A DNA stretch of 64,000 nucleotides from Mesobacillus foraminis (GCF_004340465.1 NZ_SLVV01000002.1:186001-250000), one strand, 5' to 3'. Counted from the first letter of the stretch, positions 27,603 through 37,268 are shown. Numbers and translations are program-made. The notes: generated from the sequence alone by a model not told the origin.

Positions 27603-27716
27603 ATGGCTAAGAAGGGAATCCAAAATTCAAGCGTGGAACAGATTGGCAAGGATCACGAAACTGAAACAGCTTTCCATCAAAATCAAGCAAAGAAACAGCA
27701 AAAAAAGAATAAGTAA
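27603..27716 (+). CDS. Tiny Lys/Gln-rich protein
   Basis: The product is 37 residues (MAKKGIQNSSVEQIGKD at the start, AKKQQKKNK at the end). AAGGAGGTGAAATTT gives a near-perfect ribosome site, and a strong terminator follows eight bases after the stop. Size and composition resemble minor small acid-soluble spore proteins, though no family could be fixed. Confidence 0.55.
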   Translation: MAKKGIQNSSVEQIGKDHETETAFHQNQAKKQQKKNK

Positions 27717-27724
27717 GGTTTTGA

Positions 27725-27747
27725 GGAGCCAGCTGGTTCCTTTTTTT
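27725..27747 (+). terminator. Rho-independent terminator
   Basis: GGAGCC and GGTTCC pair around AGCT, and seven T follow. It closes the transcript of the 37-residue protein gene. Confidence 0.85.
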
Positions 27748-27857
27748 ATTCTTGGCATCTTTAACACTAATAGAGAGCAAATGATTGTCATTGATTGAAC
27801 ATTCATACATAATTAATGTAGTACTTTTATACAAATAGAACCTAGGAGGTGTTATTC

Positions 27858-28826
27858 GTGAAGCCTATTATCCTGGGAATCCTTGCAGCACTCTTCTTCG
27901 CTGTCACATTTGTTGCAAACCGGGCAATAGATTTATCGGGAGGAAGCTGGCTATGGAGCGCTTCCCTTCGATACTTCTTTATGATTCCCTTCCTCTTGGC
28001 AATTGTTATGGTTAGGAGAAACCTTCAGCATCTTATTAAAGCGATGAAAGCACGCCCATTGGCATGGATGTTATGGAGTTTTGTAGGTTTTGGACTTTTT
28101 TATGCCCCCTTATGTTTAGCCGCGGCGTATTCTCCCGGATGGCTGATAGCCGGTACCTGGCAAATCACTATTATTTCCGGGTCTCTGCTTGCACCTTTGT
28201 TCCTCGAAACCATACATACATGTACTGGTCCAAAAAAAGTCCGTGGAAAAATTCCTCTAAAAGGCCTAATTATGTCATGCATCATACTCTTTGGGATAAT
28301 AATCATGCAGGCCGAGCATGCCAGGCAAATTTCCTTGGGCACCCTGGTACTCGGACTTCTTCCTGTCCTGGTAGCTTCTTTTGCCTATCCCTTGGGAAAC
28401 AGAAAGATGATGGAAGTATGCGGTGGTGAATTTGACGCCTATCAAAGGGTGCTGGGGATGACACTGGCAAGCATGCCTCTGTGGCTAGTGCTCTCTGTAT
28501 ATGGATATTTCACGGTTGGAGCTCCTTCTACGTCCCAAACTTTTCAATCCTTGCTTGTCGCCATCAGTTCAGGTGTCATCGCCACAGTCTTGTTTTTTAT
28601 GGCTACCGATATAGTCAGGGGAAATATGCACAAGCTTGCTGCAGTGGAAGCCACACAGTCAATTGAAGTTCTTTTTGCTCTCGCAGGGGAAATGGTGTTC
28701 TTGTCACTCGCTGTCCCTTCCCTCCTTTCATGGTTTGGAATTCTACTTGTCATAATAGGAATGGCAGCTCATTCTTATGCCTCACGAATAAAAGAAAATC
28801 CAGCGGAAACCGCTGTAAATATGTAA
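27858..28826 (+). CDS. EmrE-type (DMT superfamily) membrane transporter
   Basis: The product is 322 residues. AGGAGG at 27844-27849 points to the GTG at 27858 rather than an overlapping upstream GTG. About ten membrane helices form two EamA-like halves. The first has GILAALFFAVTFVANRAI and the second has VEATQSIEVLFALAGE near the end. It belongs to the multidrug-resistance efflux (Multidrug_resis) branch of the drug/metabolite transporter superfamily. The substrate is unknown. Confidence 0.8.
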   Translation: MKPIILGILAALFFAVTFVANRAIDLSGGSWLWSASLRYFFMIPFLLAIVMVRRNLQHLIKAMKARPLAWMLWSFVGFGLFYAPLCLAAAYSPGWLIAGTWQITIISGSLLAPLFLETIHTCTGPKKVRGKIPLKGLIMSCIILFGIIIMQAEHARQISLGTLVLGLLPVLVASFAYPLGNRKMMEVCGGEFDAYQRVLGMTLASMPLWLVLSVYGYFTVGAPSTSQTFQSLLVAISSGVIATVLFFMATDIVRGNMHKLAAVEATQSIEVLFALAGEMVFLSLAVPSLLSWFGILLVIIGMAAHSYASRIKENPAETAVNM

Positions 28827-28906
28827 CATACCTTTAAAGCAGAAAAAAAGCCTGCAAGTACACCACACCCTTCCATGTCGAGCCTTGAACCTTGTAAAAA
28901 AAAAAA

Positions 28907-28940
28907 GCAACAGCCTTGAAAAATAAGGCTGTTGCTTTTT
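28907..28940. terminator. Bidirectional terminator
   Basis: GCAACAGCCTT and AAGGCTGTTGC make an 11-base stem. It is flanked by an A-run on the left and TTTTT on the right, so it can serve both the transporter gene and the converging ppc gene. Confidence 0.88.
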
Positions 28941-28955
28941 CTATTTCAAGTTAAA

Positions 28956-31718
28956 TCAACCTGTATTCCTAAGTCCCGCTGCCACACCGCTGATTGTTAA
29001 CAATACCTGTGTGACAAGCTCCTCATCTGGTTCTTCTACCTTGCGGAGCTCTTTAATCAGCTCAACCTGGATAAAGTTCAATGGATCAACATACGGATTA
29101 CGACGATGGACGGAATCCTTGATGTTCGGCGTATGGTCAAGCAGTTCTTCATCCTCGGCGATTTGCAGAAGTACGTGCTTGGTCCTGTTGTACTCTTCGA
29201 CAATGTTGGAGAAAATGCGCTGGCCGATTTCCTGGTCACTCACTAATTGACTATATTCTTTTGCAGTTGTCAGATCTGCTTTCATTAAAGCCATTTGCAA
29301 ATTGTCAATCGTTGACCGGAAGAATGGCCATTCCTTATACATATCCTGAAGGATTTGAAGATTTCCTGGATTTTTGTTAATGAAGCCTTCAAGTCCAAAT
29401 CCAGCAGCATACCAAGCCGGAAATAGCTGACGGCTTTGAGTCCAGGCAAACACCCAAGGAATAGCCCTGAGATTTTCAAATTTAGCACTGTTTTTCCTTG
29501 CCATAGGCCGTGAACCAATATTCAGCTCGCCAATTTCTTTTAATGGCGTCGCTTCGTTAAAGTAGGTAATAAAATCAGAATCCGCAAAAACAAGAGACTG
29601 ATATTTTCCCAGACTCATTTCTGAAATCTCTTCAATGGCCTGTACCCATCTTTCGTCACGATGATGTGCCTGCTCTGACTCCTTCGAGACATGCGCAGCC
29701 GCCAGCAGGAGTGTGGATGTAGCCTGTTCAAGGCTCCGGTAAGCAATATCCTCAAGCAAGTATCTCGAGGAAAGAACTTCTCCCTGCTCAGTGATTTTGA
29801 CGCCGTCTCCCAGCGTTTCTGCAGGCTGAGACAACAAGCTTTTGTTCAACGGACCGCCTCCACGTCCAAGTGAACCGCCCCGGCCATGGAAAAATTTGAG
29901 TCCAATATTATACTTCTTCGCCATTTCATGGATTTCCAGCTGAGCTTTGTAAAGCTTCCAGTTAGCTGTCAAGGTTCCTCCATCTTTGCTTCCATCCGAA
30001 TACCCCAGCATGATCTCCTGCTGGTTATTCATTTTGCGCAGATGTTCACGATAAAGCGGCATTTGGAACATTTCCTCCATGATCTTTGGCCCTGCAGTCA
30101 GGTCATCAATCGTTTCAAGCAATGGAGCAACATTTAAGTCACTGTCAATGGACCCATCAGCATGCAGGCGGTAAATGCCGGCTTCTTTGGCAAGAACCAA
30201 AACCTCTAGCAGATCGCTCGCTGATTGTGTCATCGATATGAGGTAAACGGAAATGGACCTTTTGCCGAACGTATTGTGAGCCTTTTTGATCAGATGGAAC
30301 ACATCAAGCATCTGCTGTGTTTCCTGGGAGTAATCTCCGTGGTGAAGCTGCAGGGACCTGGGATCTGCAAGAACTTCCCGTAAAAGGCTGACTTTTTTAT
30401 CCTCAGGGAGAGCTGAGTAATCTTCCGCAATCCTTACCTTGCGAAGCATTTCAGCAACCGCACTTTCATGCTCGCCGCTATGATTGCGGATATCAAGTGT
30501 AGCAAGGTGGAATCCAAATAACTGCACCTGCCGGATCAGTTTCTGCAGCATTTTTAATTCATGCATGACAGGATGGTGCTGATAAACACTCCGTTTGATC
30601 ATCAATAAGTCTTCCAGGAGTTCTTCTGCAGACTGATATCCTGCCTCTGAAACTCCGACTTGCCTTAGACGCTCAATGATGACAGCAAATTTCCTGCGAT
30701 ACACTTCATTTTCCACTGGCCATCTTTTATCTTCATCAACGTATTTTGCCTCTTCCTCAGGAAGGCTTTGAAGTATTTCATCGCTTACCTTTGCCCTTGA
30801 AGTAGACTGGCTCATCCTTTTCATCAGTTCAATGAGGACTGCTTTGTATTTCTTTAATACCAGCCGTCTTTGTTTGTTCAATGTTTCCCATGTTACTTCA
30901 GGGGTTACATTTGGATTTCCATCCCTGTCCCCGCCAATCCAAGAACCAAATCGAAGGAAGTTTGGAACTTTCCATTGCTGGTCAGGAAAGTGCTCTTCAA
31001 GACAATCCTCCACTTCCTGATGGATTTCAGGAAGGACATCAAAAAGGGTTTGATCGAAATAATATAATCCATTTCGCACCTCATCGATGACCGTTGGTTT
31101 ACGGTGTCTCAATTCATCTGTCTGCCATAAGGCCATCATCTCATTGAAGAGGCTCTCCTGCAGTTTTTTGAGCTCTTTTTTCGAAATCAATGGATTGTCC
31201 AGGTTTTTAAGGATATCGGCTATCCTTTTCTGAAGCTCTAGAACGGTTCTTTTCGTAGCTTCTGTAGGGTGAGCTGTAATGATCAGCTCTAAAGATAATT
31301 TATCGAGGACATTTTGAATGATATCGGATGTAATATTATTGTCTTTTAAAGACAGGATGGCACTGTCAATGGATCCCGGCTGTGCATTCACATCAGCCCT
31401 CAGCTGATATTCCCGCCTCCTGCGGATCCGGTGATTTTGCTCAGCCGCATTAATCAAATGAAAATATACGGAGAATGCACGTATAACCTGTTTGCGCATT
31501 GGTGCATCCAATAGTGCAATTTCCTGTTTCAGTTCATCATAAGTTTCTTGCTGGAATTCGTTACGGAGTTTTTTACACATGATCCGAATCTTTTCCACCG
31601 TGTCCAATAGCTCAGTTCCGCCTTGGTAGACAAGGATTTCTCCAAGCATGCCGCCCAGCATTTTTACATCTCGGCGCAACGGAAGACTGCTGTCATTTAC
31701 TGTTATTCCTGTTGCCAT
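28956..31718 (-). CDS. ppc: Phosphoenolpyruvate carboxylase
   Basis: The product is 920 residues, the normal length of bacterial enzymes. It carboxylates phosphoenolpyruvate to oxaloacetate to refill the TCA cycle. Signature regions are present: ITAHPTEATKRTVL with the catalytic histidine (about 154), SWIGGDRDGNPNVTP, the FHGRGGSLGRGGGP loop (about residue 575), and the C-terminus LRNTG, which in most homologues reads QNTG. It is transcribed alone. Bases 31719-32177 upstream contain no gene. Confidence 0.96.
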   Translation of the reverse strand: MATGITVNDSSLPLRRDVKMLGGMLGEILVYQGGTELLDTVEKIRIMCKKLRNEFQQETYDELKQEIALLDAPMRKQVIRAFSVYFHLINAAEQNHRIRRRREYQLRADVNAQPGSIDSAILSLKDNNITSDIIQNVLDKLSLELIITAHPTEATKRTVLELQKRIADILKNLDNPLISKKELKKLQESLFNEMMALWQTDELRHRKPTVIDEVRNGLYYFDQTLFDVLPEIHQEVEDCLEEHFPDQQWKVPNFLRFGSWIGGDRDGNPNVTPEVTWETLNKQRRLVLKKYKAVLIELMKRMSQSTSRAKVSDEILQSLPEEEAKYVDEDKRWPVENEVYRRKFAVIIERLRQVGVSEAGYQSAEELLEDLLMIKRSVYQHHPVMHELKMLQKLIRQVQLFGFHLATLDIRNHSGEHESAVAEMLRKVRIAEDYSALPEDKKVSLLREVLADPRSLQLHHGDYSQETQQMLDVFHLIKKAHNTFGKRSISVYLISMTQSASDLLEVLVLAKEAGIYRLHADGSIDSDLNVAPLLETIDDLTAGPKIMEEMFQMPLYREHLRKMNNQQEIMLGYSDGSKDGGTLTANWKLYKAQLEIHEMAKKYNIGLKFFHGRGGSLGRGGGPLNKSLLSQPAETLGDGVKITEQGEVLSSRYLLEDIAYRSLEQATSTLLLAAAHVSKESEQAHHRDERWVQAIEEISEMSLGKYQSLVFADSDFITYFNEATPLKEIGELNIGSRPMARKNSAKFENLRAIPWVFAWTQSRQLFPAWYAAGFGLEGFINKNPGNLQILQDMYKEWPFFRSTIDNLQMALMKADLTTAKEYSQLVSDQEIGQRIFSNIVEEYNRTKHVLLQIAEDEELLDHTPNIKDSVHRRNPYVDPLNFIQVELIKELRKVEEPDEELVTQVLLTISGVAAGLRNTG

Positions 31719-32177
31719 TGTTTCACCTTCCTAACTAGTACAGTTCTTTGAATTTTTAAATAATATACCATACCTTTTCATTAACATGATAGGGGAAAAT
31801 AGAATTTTTTGATTATTTTTTATAACAGTCAGCTGATAATCGCAGAGAAAAACTGCTATCTTCCCCCTGTCTTCTGCCGGCTTGCTGACATTCCGGCGAT
31901 ATCTTCATTTACAGACAAAGAGAGCTTTATATTCAGGAAAAGCGCCTGTAAATTATGTAATGTATACACCATTATATCCTATTTTAATATTCTATTAAAA
32001 TAAAAAAGCGTATTCACTATTCGAAACAGCGAGCAATTGATATAAAATTGTGGGACAAACATAAATTCCCCTGTCTTCTTTACCCTCTCCGGCGGTGTCC
32101 CAAACCTCAAATGGGGAATTTTCTTGGCGTCTGGAATTTTAATCTGCAAGAATCCTAGTAGAGATAAGCTGTATCCT

Positions 32178-32522
32178 TCAAGTGCTCTCCTCTGTTTCAT
32201 TTTCATAAAACTTGTCAAGCATGGTAATCGTATCAACTAAATGATTGTTGAATATTTGTCTTGCAACTGCCAGCAGTTCAATTATCATGGGATCTCTTAG
32301 TGAATAAATAACCCGATTGCCGTCTTTCGTGCCAGTTACAATATTTTTAGACCTCAATACAGTCAACTGTTGCGAAACTGCCGAACCTTCGCTTCCTACG
32401 AGGCTTTGGATTTCATTTACACTTTTATCACTTTCAGATAACAGCTCCAATATCCTGATTCTGAGCGGATGCGCCAATGCCTTAAAAAAATCCGCCTTAA
32501 AACGCTGCATTTCTAGATTCAA
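32178..32522 (-). CDS. ArsR-family transcriptional regulator
   Basis: The product is 114 residues from TTG at 32522, with GGAAAGGAAGAGAG upstream. The winged helix is clear in FFKALAHPLRIRILELL and EGSAVSQQLTVLRSKNIV, followed by the wing GTKDGNRVIYSLRD. There is no cysteine at all, so the metal sites of ArsR, SmtB or CadC are absent and another signal must be sensed. The typical partner of such short Cys-free members is a SulP-type transporter gene, which is not adjacent here. Confidence 0.82.
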   Translation of the reverse strand: MNLEMQRFKADFFKALAHPLRIRILELLSESDKSVNEIQSLVGSEGSAVSQQLTVLRSKNIVTGTKDGNRVIYSLRDPMIIELLAVARQIFNNHLVDTITMLDKFYENETEEST

Positions 32523-32539
32523 TTCTCTCTTCCTTTCCT

Positions 32540-33300
32540 TCTATACTTCAACTGAACAAGGCTGCAATCTATTTTGGGACTCTTGATTTGCACCTGAAAA
32601 TTCATTGCTTTCCTTAAAGACAAAATGCCGGCGGCCCTGGCAATCGTTTTCATTCACATGGGTTAAAGTAAAGCATATGACTTGCCCACGTGTGCTTGAG
32701 AAAAACTCCTGGCCAATTAAAAGTCCTATACGCCAGTCTTCTTCAACAGCGCTTCTGGCTGCATCTTAATATCCGATATGAGCACAAGACCTCTCTTTGA
32801 AAAATGCTCGGCCAAAGTTGAGTGAGTTGATACCCCGGTGAGGTCAATGAAAAGGCACCTATCCCATTCTTAAATAGAATGCCTTTGGCCATTGGTTGAT
32901 TGTACCATGACACTCTGCTCAAAAGTTTGGACAGTACCGAATAAAAGCGGGCTTTCAATATAAATACTGAATTGCGGACAATGGTGCGCATTGGCTCCTT
33001 GGCTTTCTATTTTCCCTTGTAATATTTGAATTTTGCAAAGCACTGGAGGCAACCATTATATACTCATTCTTTTTGTGCGAGAAGAACAACTGCCAACACA
33101 GTCCTATTTCAACCTCTGCAGTCAGTTTCACAAAGAAAGTCAACTTGCATGTAACCACCTATATTCGTGAGTCGGCGGTCTCAGTTTTTAAAAGTACAGG
33201 AAACACTGACCCCCAATATTGAATATATTCGTCTGGAATTTTTTAATATATTTTAATAAATACTAAATCAATTTTATTCTTGTGTCAGCAAATAATTAGG
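32540..33300. other. 760-base region with overlapping short frames, no credible gene
   Basis: Three minus-strand frames of 60-82 codons overlap between 32743 and 33158 in all three reading phases. None has a ribosome site or protein-like composition. Simultaneous openness in several phases suits a non-coding or repeated element better than a gene. The sequence is less A/T-rich than its surroundings. Confidence 0.4.
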
Positions 33301-33380
33301 GGGATTTTCTTAATTAGCGTCAGCATTTGCTTGATCATTTCCATTGAACTTCTCCATAGTCCTGCCCGGCACATTAAGAG

Positions 33381-33400
33381 GGACCTGCTGAAGCAGGTCC
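33381..33400 (-). terminator. Hairpin after the tetR gene
   Basis: GGACCTGCT and AGCAGGTCC are perfectly complementary with two bases between. The minus strand continues with CTCTTAATG, a weak T-tract. It lies 30 bases beyond the tetR stop. Confidence 0.5.
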
Positions 33401-33429
33401 TTACAGGCAGGTTATTAAGATTCGGGTAT

Positions 33430-34083
33430 TTATTCGGATTTTGCTTGCTGTTCGGATTGCAGCCTTTTTATTATCTCAGGCGGAAATACCATGCGTCCGA
33501 TCAGCCTGGCAAGCTGACGGAAATCGATGGACTGCCCGGAATCATCCTTTGCAGCATTTTCAAGAAGAACTAAAACAGACCAGGCAATCGCAGATGGATC
33601 CAGGTCCTTCCATACATGTCCCTTTTCCTGTGCTCGTTTTAATCCGTTACAGATGCGGTTATGCATGTTCCTTTTTGCTTCTTTGAGGGTTTCAGCCAAA
33701 TCAGGGTCCTTTGGAAGCAATTCCACTACTACTTTATCCAGTTTTACCTCATAAAGCCGCTGTTGGTAATTCTCCAAAAGTGAAAATAACAATTGCTCTG
33801 GGTCACCTGCCTCCCACTCTGGTTCCGGAGGAAGAAGATTGGCCAATTTATCCTTTACCAAATACATAAATAGCTGCCTCTTGTCAGAAAAGTATCGATA
33901 AAACGTTCCTGTCGCTACTCCAGCATGGGCCGCTATCTCCTTGGCTGTGGTATTTTCATATCCTTTTGTAATAAAAAGATAACGACCGCTCTGTAATAGC
34001 GCATCCTTTTTCTTCACAGCCCTTTCCTGCCTTGGGACAAAAGGGAACGAGCCGACCAGATTTTCATCGTTTCCATTTCGCAT
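33430..34083 (-). CDS. TetR-family transcriptional regulator
   Basis: The product is 217 residues with GAGGTG before the ATG. The HTH lies in residues about 25-75: GRYLFITKGYENTTAKEIAAHAGVATGTFYRYFSD pattern, with TFYRYF as the recognition-helix end. The C-terminal ligand domain is helical, with no match that names a ligand. It is divergent from a yitT gene. The 206 bases between carry two identical-arm palindromes that are probably its operators, so it likely represses both genes. Confidence 0.87.
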   Translation of the reverse strand: MRNGNDENLVGSFPFVPRQERAVKKKDALLQSGRYLFITKGYENTTAKEIAAHAGVATGTFYRYFSDKRQLFMYLVKDKLANLLPPEPEWEAGDPEQLLFSLLENYQQRLYEVKLDKVVVELLPKDPDLAETLKEAKRNMHNRICNGLKRAQEKGHVWKDLDPSAIAWSVLVLLENAAKDDSGQSIDFRQLARLIGRMVFPPEIIKRLQSEQQAKSE

Positions 34084-34124
34084 TGGATCACCTCACAAAC
34101 AGTTTAACATACAACCGCAAAACA

Positions 34125-34138
34125 TGAACCCGTGTTCA
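34125..34138. promoter_or_regulatory. Candidate TetR operator 1
   Basis: TGAACCCGTGTTCA has the form TGAAC-N4-GTTCA. It lies 42 bases upstream of the tetR start and upstream of the yitT promoter. Confidence 0.6.
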
Positions 34139-34146
34139 TATTTTTG

Positions 34147-34176
34147 TTGACGGTTCTGGGACCACCTTGATATACT
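34147..34176 (+). promoter_or_regulatory. SigA-type promoter of yitT
   Basis: TTGACG (34147-34152) and TATACT (34171-34176) are 18 bases apart. The second TetR palindrome begins at the next base. Confidence 0.6.
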
Positions 34177-34190
34177 TGAACTATAGTTCA
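34177..34190. promoter_or_regulatory. Candidate TetR operator 2
   Basis: TGAACTATAGTTCA is fully palindromic and has the same TGAAC-N4-GTTCA form as operator 1, 52 bases away. It directly follows the -10 box, so a bound repressor would cover the start point. Confidence 0.65.
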
Positions 34191-34289
34191 TGTTTTAAAA
34201 TTATGCAAATAATTATAGTTGTTTCCTTCTTATAAACGGTTATGAAAGGAACATAATTCGTTCATACTTTACAGCAACGGGGGAATTTT

Positions 34290-35180
34290 ATGAGCAAAAA
34301 TGAAAATGACCAAAAGTTAAATCAGCACCCCAGGCTTCCATTAACCCGAGTCCTGATCCGAGGGTTTATGATCACGCTCGGAGCCTTGATGATGGCTGTC
34401 GGACTTGAAATCTTTTTGGTGCCAAACCAGGTTGTTGACGGAGGAATTACCGGTATATCCATAATGATCTCCCACCTGAGCGGTTTGAGCCTGGGAATCT
34501 TTCTTTTCCTCTTAAATTTACCATTTGTGTATTTAGGTTATAAACAAATCGGGAAGACCTTTGCTTTCTCCACTGTATTTGGAATTACTGTGCTGTCCAT
34601 TTTTACGTTTCTTTTACATCCTGTTCCCGCCTTTACAGATGATGTCCTTTTAGCTACTGTGTTTGGCGGCATGGTTATCGGCATCGGGATTGGAATAGTG
34701 ATAAGAAGTGGCGGAGCTTTGGACGGAACAGAAATTCTTGCAATCCTGATCAATAAAAAACTGCCAGTTTCCGTAGGCAGCATCGTGATGTTTTTTAATT
34801 TCTTTATTCTCGGAGCTGCAGGATTTGTTTTTACCTGGGACCGGGCGATGTACTCGCTGCTTGCCTATTATATTGCATCAAAGGCAATTGATACTGTCGT
34901 TGATGGGTTTGAACAATCCAAATCCGTTTGGATTATCTCGGACTACGCAACTGAAATTGCTGATAGCATCAACGCCCGGCTAGGAAGGGGAGTTACTTTC
35001 CTGAAAGGTGAAGGTGCGTTTACAGGAGATAACAAAAAGGTTATCTTTTGTGTCATCAACCGAATTGAAGAATCCAAGCTGACGACGATCGTTCAGCATT
35101 GGGATCCCAATGCCTTTTTAGCAATTGCGGATATGGCAGAAGTGCGTGGAGGCCAATTCAAGAAGAAGGATATTCATTAG
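34290..35180 (+). CDS. YitT-family membrane protein (DUF161/DUF2179), copy 1
   Basis: The product is 296 residues. Five or six membrane helices occupy residues about 20-190, with FLVPNQVVDGGITGISI, GYKQIGKTFAFST and GGALDGTEILA. A soluble DUF2179 domain follows (VWIISDYATEIADSI, LGRGVTFLKGEGAFTGDNK). YitT proteins are common in Bacillus and thought to be transporters or channels of unknown substrate. A close paralogue lies at 48849-49748. This copy has its own divergent TetR regulator. Translation starts at ATG after a GGGG-containing site. Confidence 0.87.
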   Translation: MSKNENDQKLNQHPRLPLTRVLIRGFMITLGALMMAVGLEIFLVPNQVVDGGITGISIMISHLSGLSLGIFLFLLNLPFVYLGYKQIGKTFAFSTVFGITVLSIFTFLLHPVPAFTDDVLLATVFGGMVIGIGIGIVIRSGGALDGTEILAILINKKLPVSVGSIVMFFNFFILGAAGFVFTWDRAMYSLLAYYIASKAIDTVVDGFEQSKSVWIISDYATEIADSINARLGRGVTFLKGEGAFTGDNKKVIFCVINRIEESKLTTIVQHWDPNAFLAIADMAEVRGGQFKKKDIH

Positions 35181-35184
35181 AAAG

Positions 35185-35337
35185 TTAACTTGCGAAGAAC
35201 TTAATAGCCTTGTTCAGTTTTCCCTTTGAATATCTTTTTTCAAGCTTGCTAATAATGCTGCTCCAACCTTTCACGGCGTTATTCTTTTGGTTGTCCAAAT
35301 GCACGGTGGTCCCAATCTCAATAATTTCTTGTGGCAT
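35185..35337 (-). CDS. Possible small protein
   Basis: This is a 50-codon frame on the opposite strand just after yitT. It reads MPQEIIEIGTTVHLDNQKN, then a basic, helical end (SKLEKRYSKGKLNKAIKFF). The ribosome site is poor (GGAATC), which lowers confidence. The protein-like composition and the terminator upstream of it, which would protect its start region, are in favour. Confidence 0.35.
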   Translation of the reverse strand: MPQEIIEIGTTVHLDNQKNNAVKGWSSIISKLEKRYSKGKLNKAIKFFAS

Positions 35338-35372
35338 GATTCCATTGTCTCAAGCCGCTTCACTAAAAAAGC

Positions 35373-35409
35373 GAACCCGCTCCTCTTAGGATGAGCGGGT
35401 TCTTTTTTA
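35373..35409. terminator. Bidirectional terminator
   Basis: GAACCCGCTC and GAGCGGGTTC form a ten-base stem with A-run on the left and TTTTTT on the right. It ends the M6 protease gene on the minus strand and can stop plus-strand transcription from yitT. Confidence 0.88.
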
Positions 35410-35423
35410 GACACCATACAATT

Positions 35424-37268
35424 CTATTTAGACTCAGTGAAGTTATAATAAAATTTTGCCGTGATCGATCCATCTTTATTTTCTTTAATATCTGTAACGT
35501 GGATTCCCGAGTCGGCCGGGGTTGCACTGAAGCCCTTCCAGAAATAATAAGAGCCTGTATGGACGTTGCCCGAGACTGGAGTAAGTTTGGACCCTGTCTT
35601 AAAGAAGTCTCCAGCGTCGCCCCTGTTCAGGTTCTTCTCCATATCATAGAGACCATCCTTCTGAAGGACCGATAACCCATAGTGTGTAACCACTTCCCCG
35701 TTGCTCGCTGTCTGGGACTGATTGTACTGGAATCGTTTGTTCATCCAGTTCTCGACGTTATTAGGACGGAAGCCCGCCGTTTGATAAAGATTTATAACGT
35801 TCTCATCCACGTGCCAGGCAAGCAATCCATGGGATTCTGTCCCCTGGCGGATTAAGCCTTGGTTGAACCCTTGTTGCTGAACGTTTTCAAATAAGAAGTA
35901 CTCTGTGCCAGTTGAGCCGGGAACCACCATTTTCACAATACCATTGTTCGAAGTGGCAGCGTTGACAGGCGGCAGATTGATGGTCTTTACTCCATCCTGC
36001 GGCTTAACCTCAATGGGATTAACCCATCCCAGGAAAATTTTAGAGAAAGGATCAAAATGAGTTGGCGAGTTTCCTGAATACTCTCCGGCATCTGGGTAGC
36101 GCATCCACGACCCTCCTGCCATCATGGAATAGTTTCCGACGCCTTCTGAGGAATAGACTGTATCATAAAAGTCAGGCAGCCCAAGAGCATGGCCGAATTC
36201 GTGGGCATAGACACCAGCCTGCGCCGGATAAGGCCCGGTTTTCGATGTTTCTTCATATCCTCCTGAGACAGCGTTATACCCCGAGACATTCCCTCCAATT
36301 GCCGGCTGGATATTATAATTATCAACAATAACACCATCATAGGTCATATCTTCCTTAACTGTCTTGCTGATCCATTCCGTTTGGCTCATTCCAGCATGCT
36401 GATCTGCCGGTTTCCCTGTTTCATAATATTTCCCATAATACAGTGCGCTCAGAAGACTCCATTTATGTGACCAGAACTGTGCAGGGTCCTGGCTCCACTC
36501 CGCACCTGTTCCTTCGTGAATAACAAAAACATTTGGAACTTCTCCATCCTCCGCATACTTGGAAAAGTCGATCTGTTCATCTGCAGCCTTAAGAAGGTCG
36601 CGGATAAATTCACCGGTATGTGCATCGCCATTTACATTGCCCAGAACATATTTTCCGTTCTCCGCATACTTCCCTTCCTGGTCAAGATAGTAGGACGCTC
36701 CTTTTGGAAGCTCCACCCAGACAAATTCAGTGTTTTCTTTTCGGACGAGATTTGTTTTTCCATAGCTGGATTCCTTATACGCGTTTTGCATCGTTCTGTC
36801 AGTCGGTGCTTTTACACCATTATGCTCAGCATACTCTTTAAAATAATCCAGTTCATATGGATTGTACTCTGTTCCGAAAATCAAGTCTTCATAATAGTGA
36901 GCTGGAACTTGTCCCTCAAGGTCTCCTATCGGCTCATCACCATCCTTTTATTTAGCTAGGATGACAAGTACTGGAATATCTCCAGTTGCTTCTTGATAAG
37001 AAACTTGGTGATCGCCAGGCCGCTGAAATTTGGTTCCCAATTTTTCTGCAGCTTTTTCCGCAGGGTCGGACTTTGACAAATCAACACCAAGCTTTTTAGT
37101 CTTTTCAGCTAGTTCTGGTGCAGCACCAACATATTCTGCAAGATGCAAATTATAGGTGCTCTTTTCCTGTGCATTCTCTTCTTCTGCCTGTAGGCCCGGA
37201 ATTACGAGTGCTCCGGCTAATGCTAGAGACAGAACAGATGTTGAAAATACTTTCAGCAAGTTCAACAC
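35424..37268 (-). pseudogene. Secreted M6-family metalloprotease, interrupted by one in-frame stop
   Basis: Two frames, 36948-37268 and 35424-36884, lie in the same phase and read through one another except for a single TAA at 36948-36950. The first part has a signal peptide (VLSLALAGALVIPGLQA) and a propeptide. The second has the M6 zinc motif VYAHEFGHALGLPDFYDT with the third ligand region GNYSMMAGGSW, then a C-terminal beta domain. Residues between the parts (KDGDEPIGDLEGQVPAHYY) continue the protease. As written, no full protein is made unless the stop is read through or is a sequence error. The start is GTG at 37268, or TTG at 37259 after AGGAG. Confidence 0.8.

Noticed and set aside
33441-33754. 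Overlapping plus-strand frames inside tetR
   Set aside because: They are antisense to a confident TetR gene and carry no domain.
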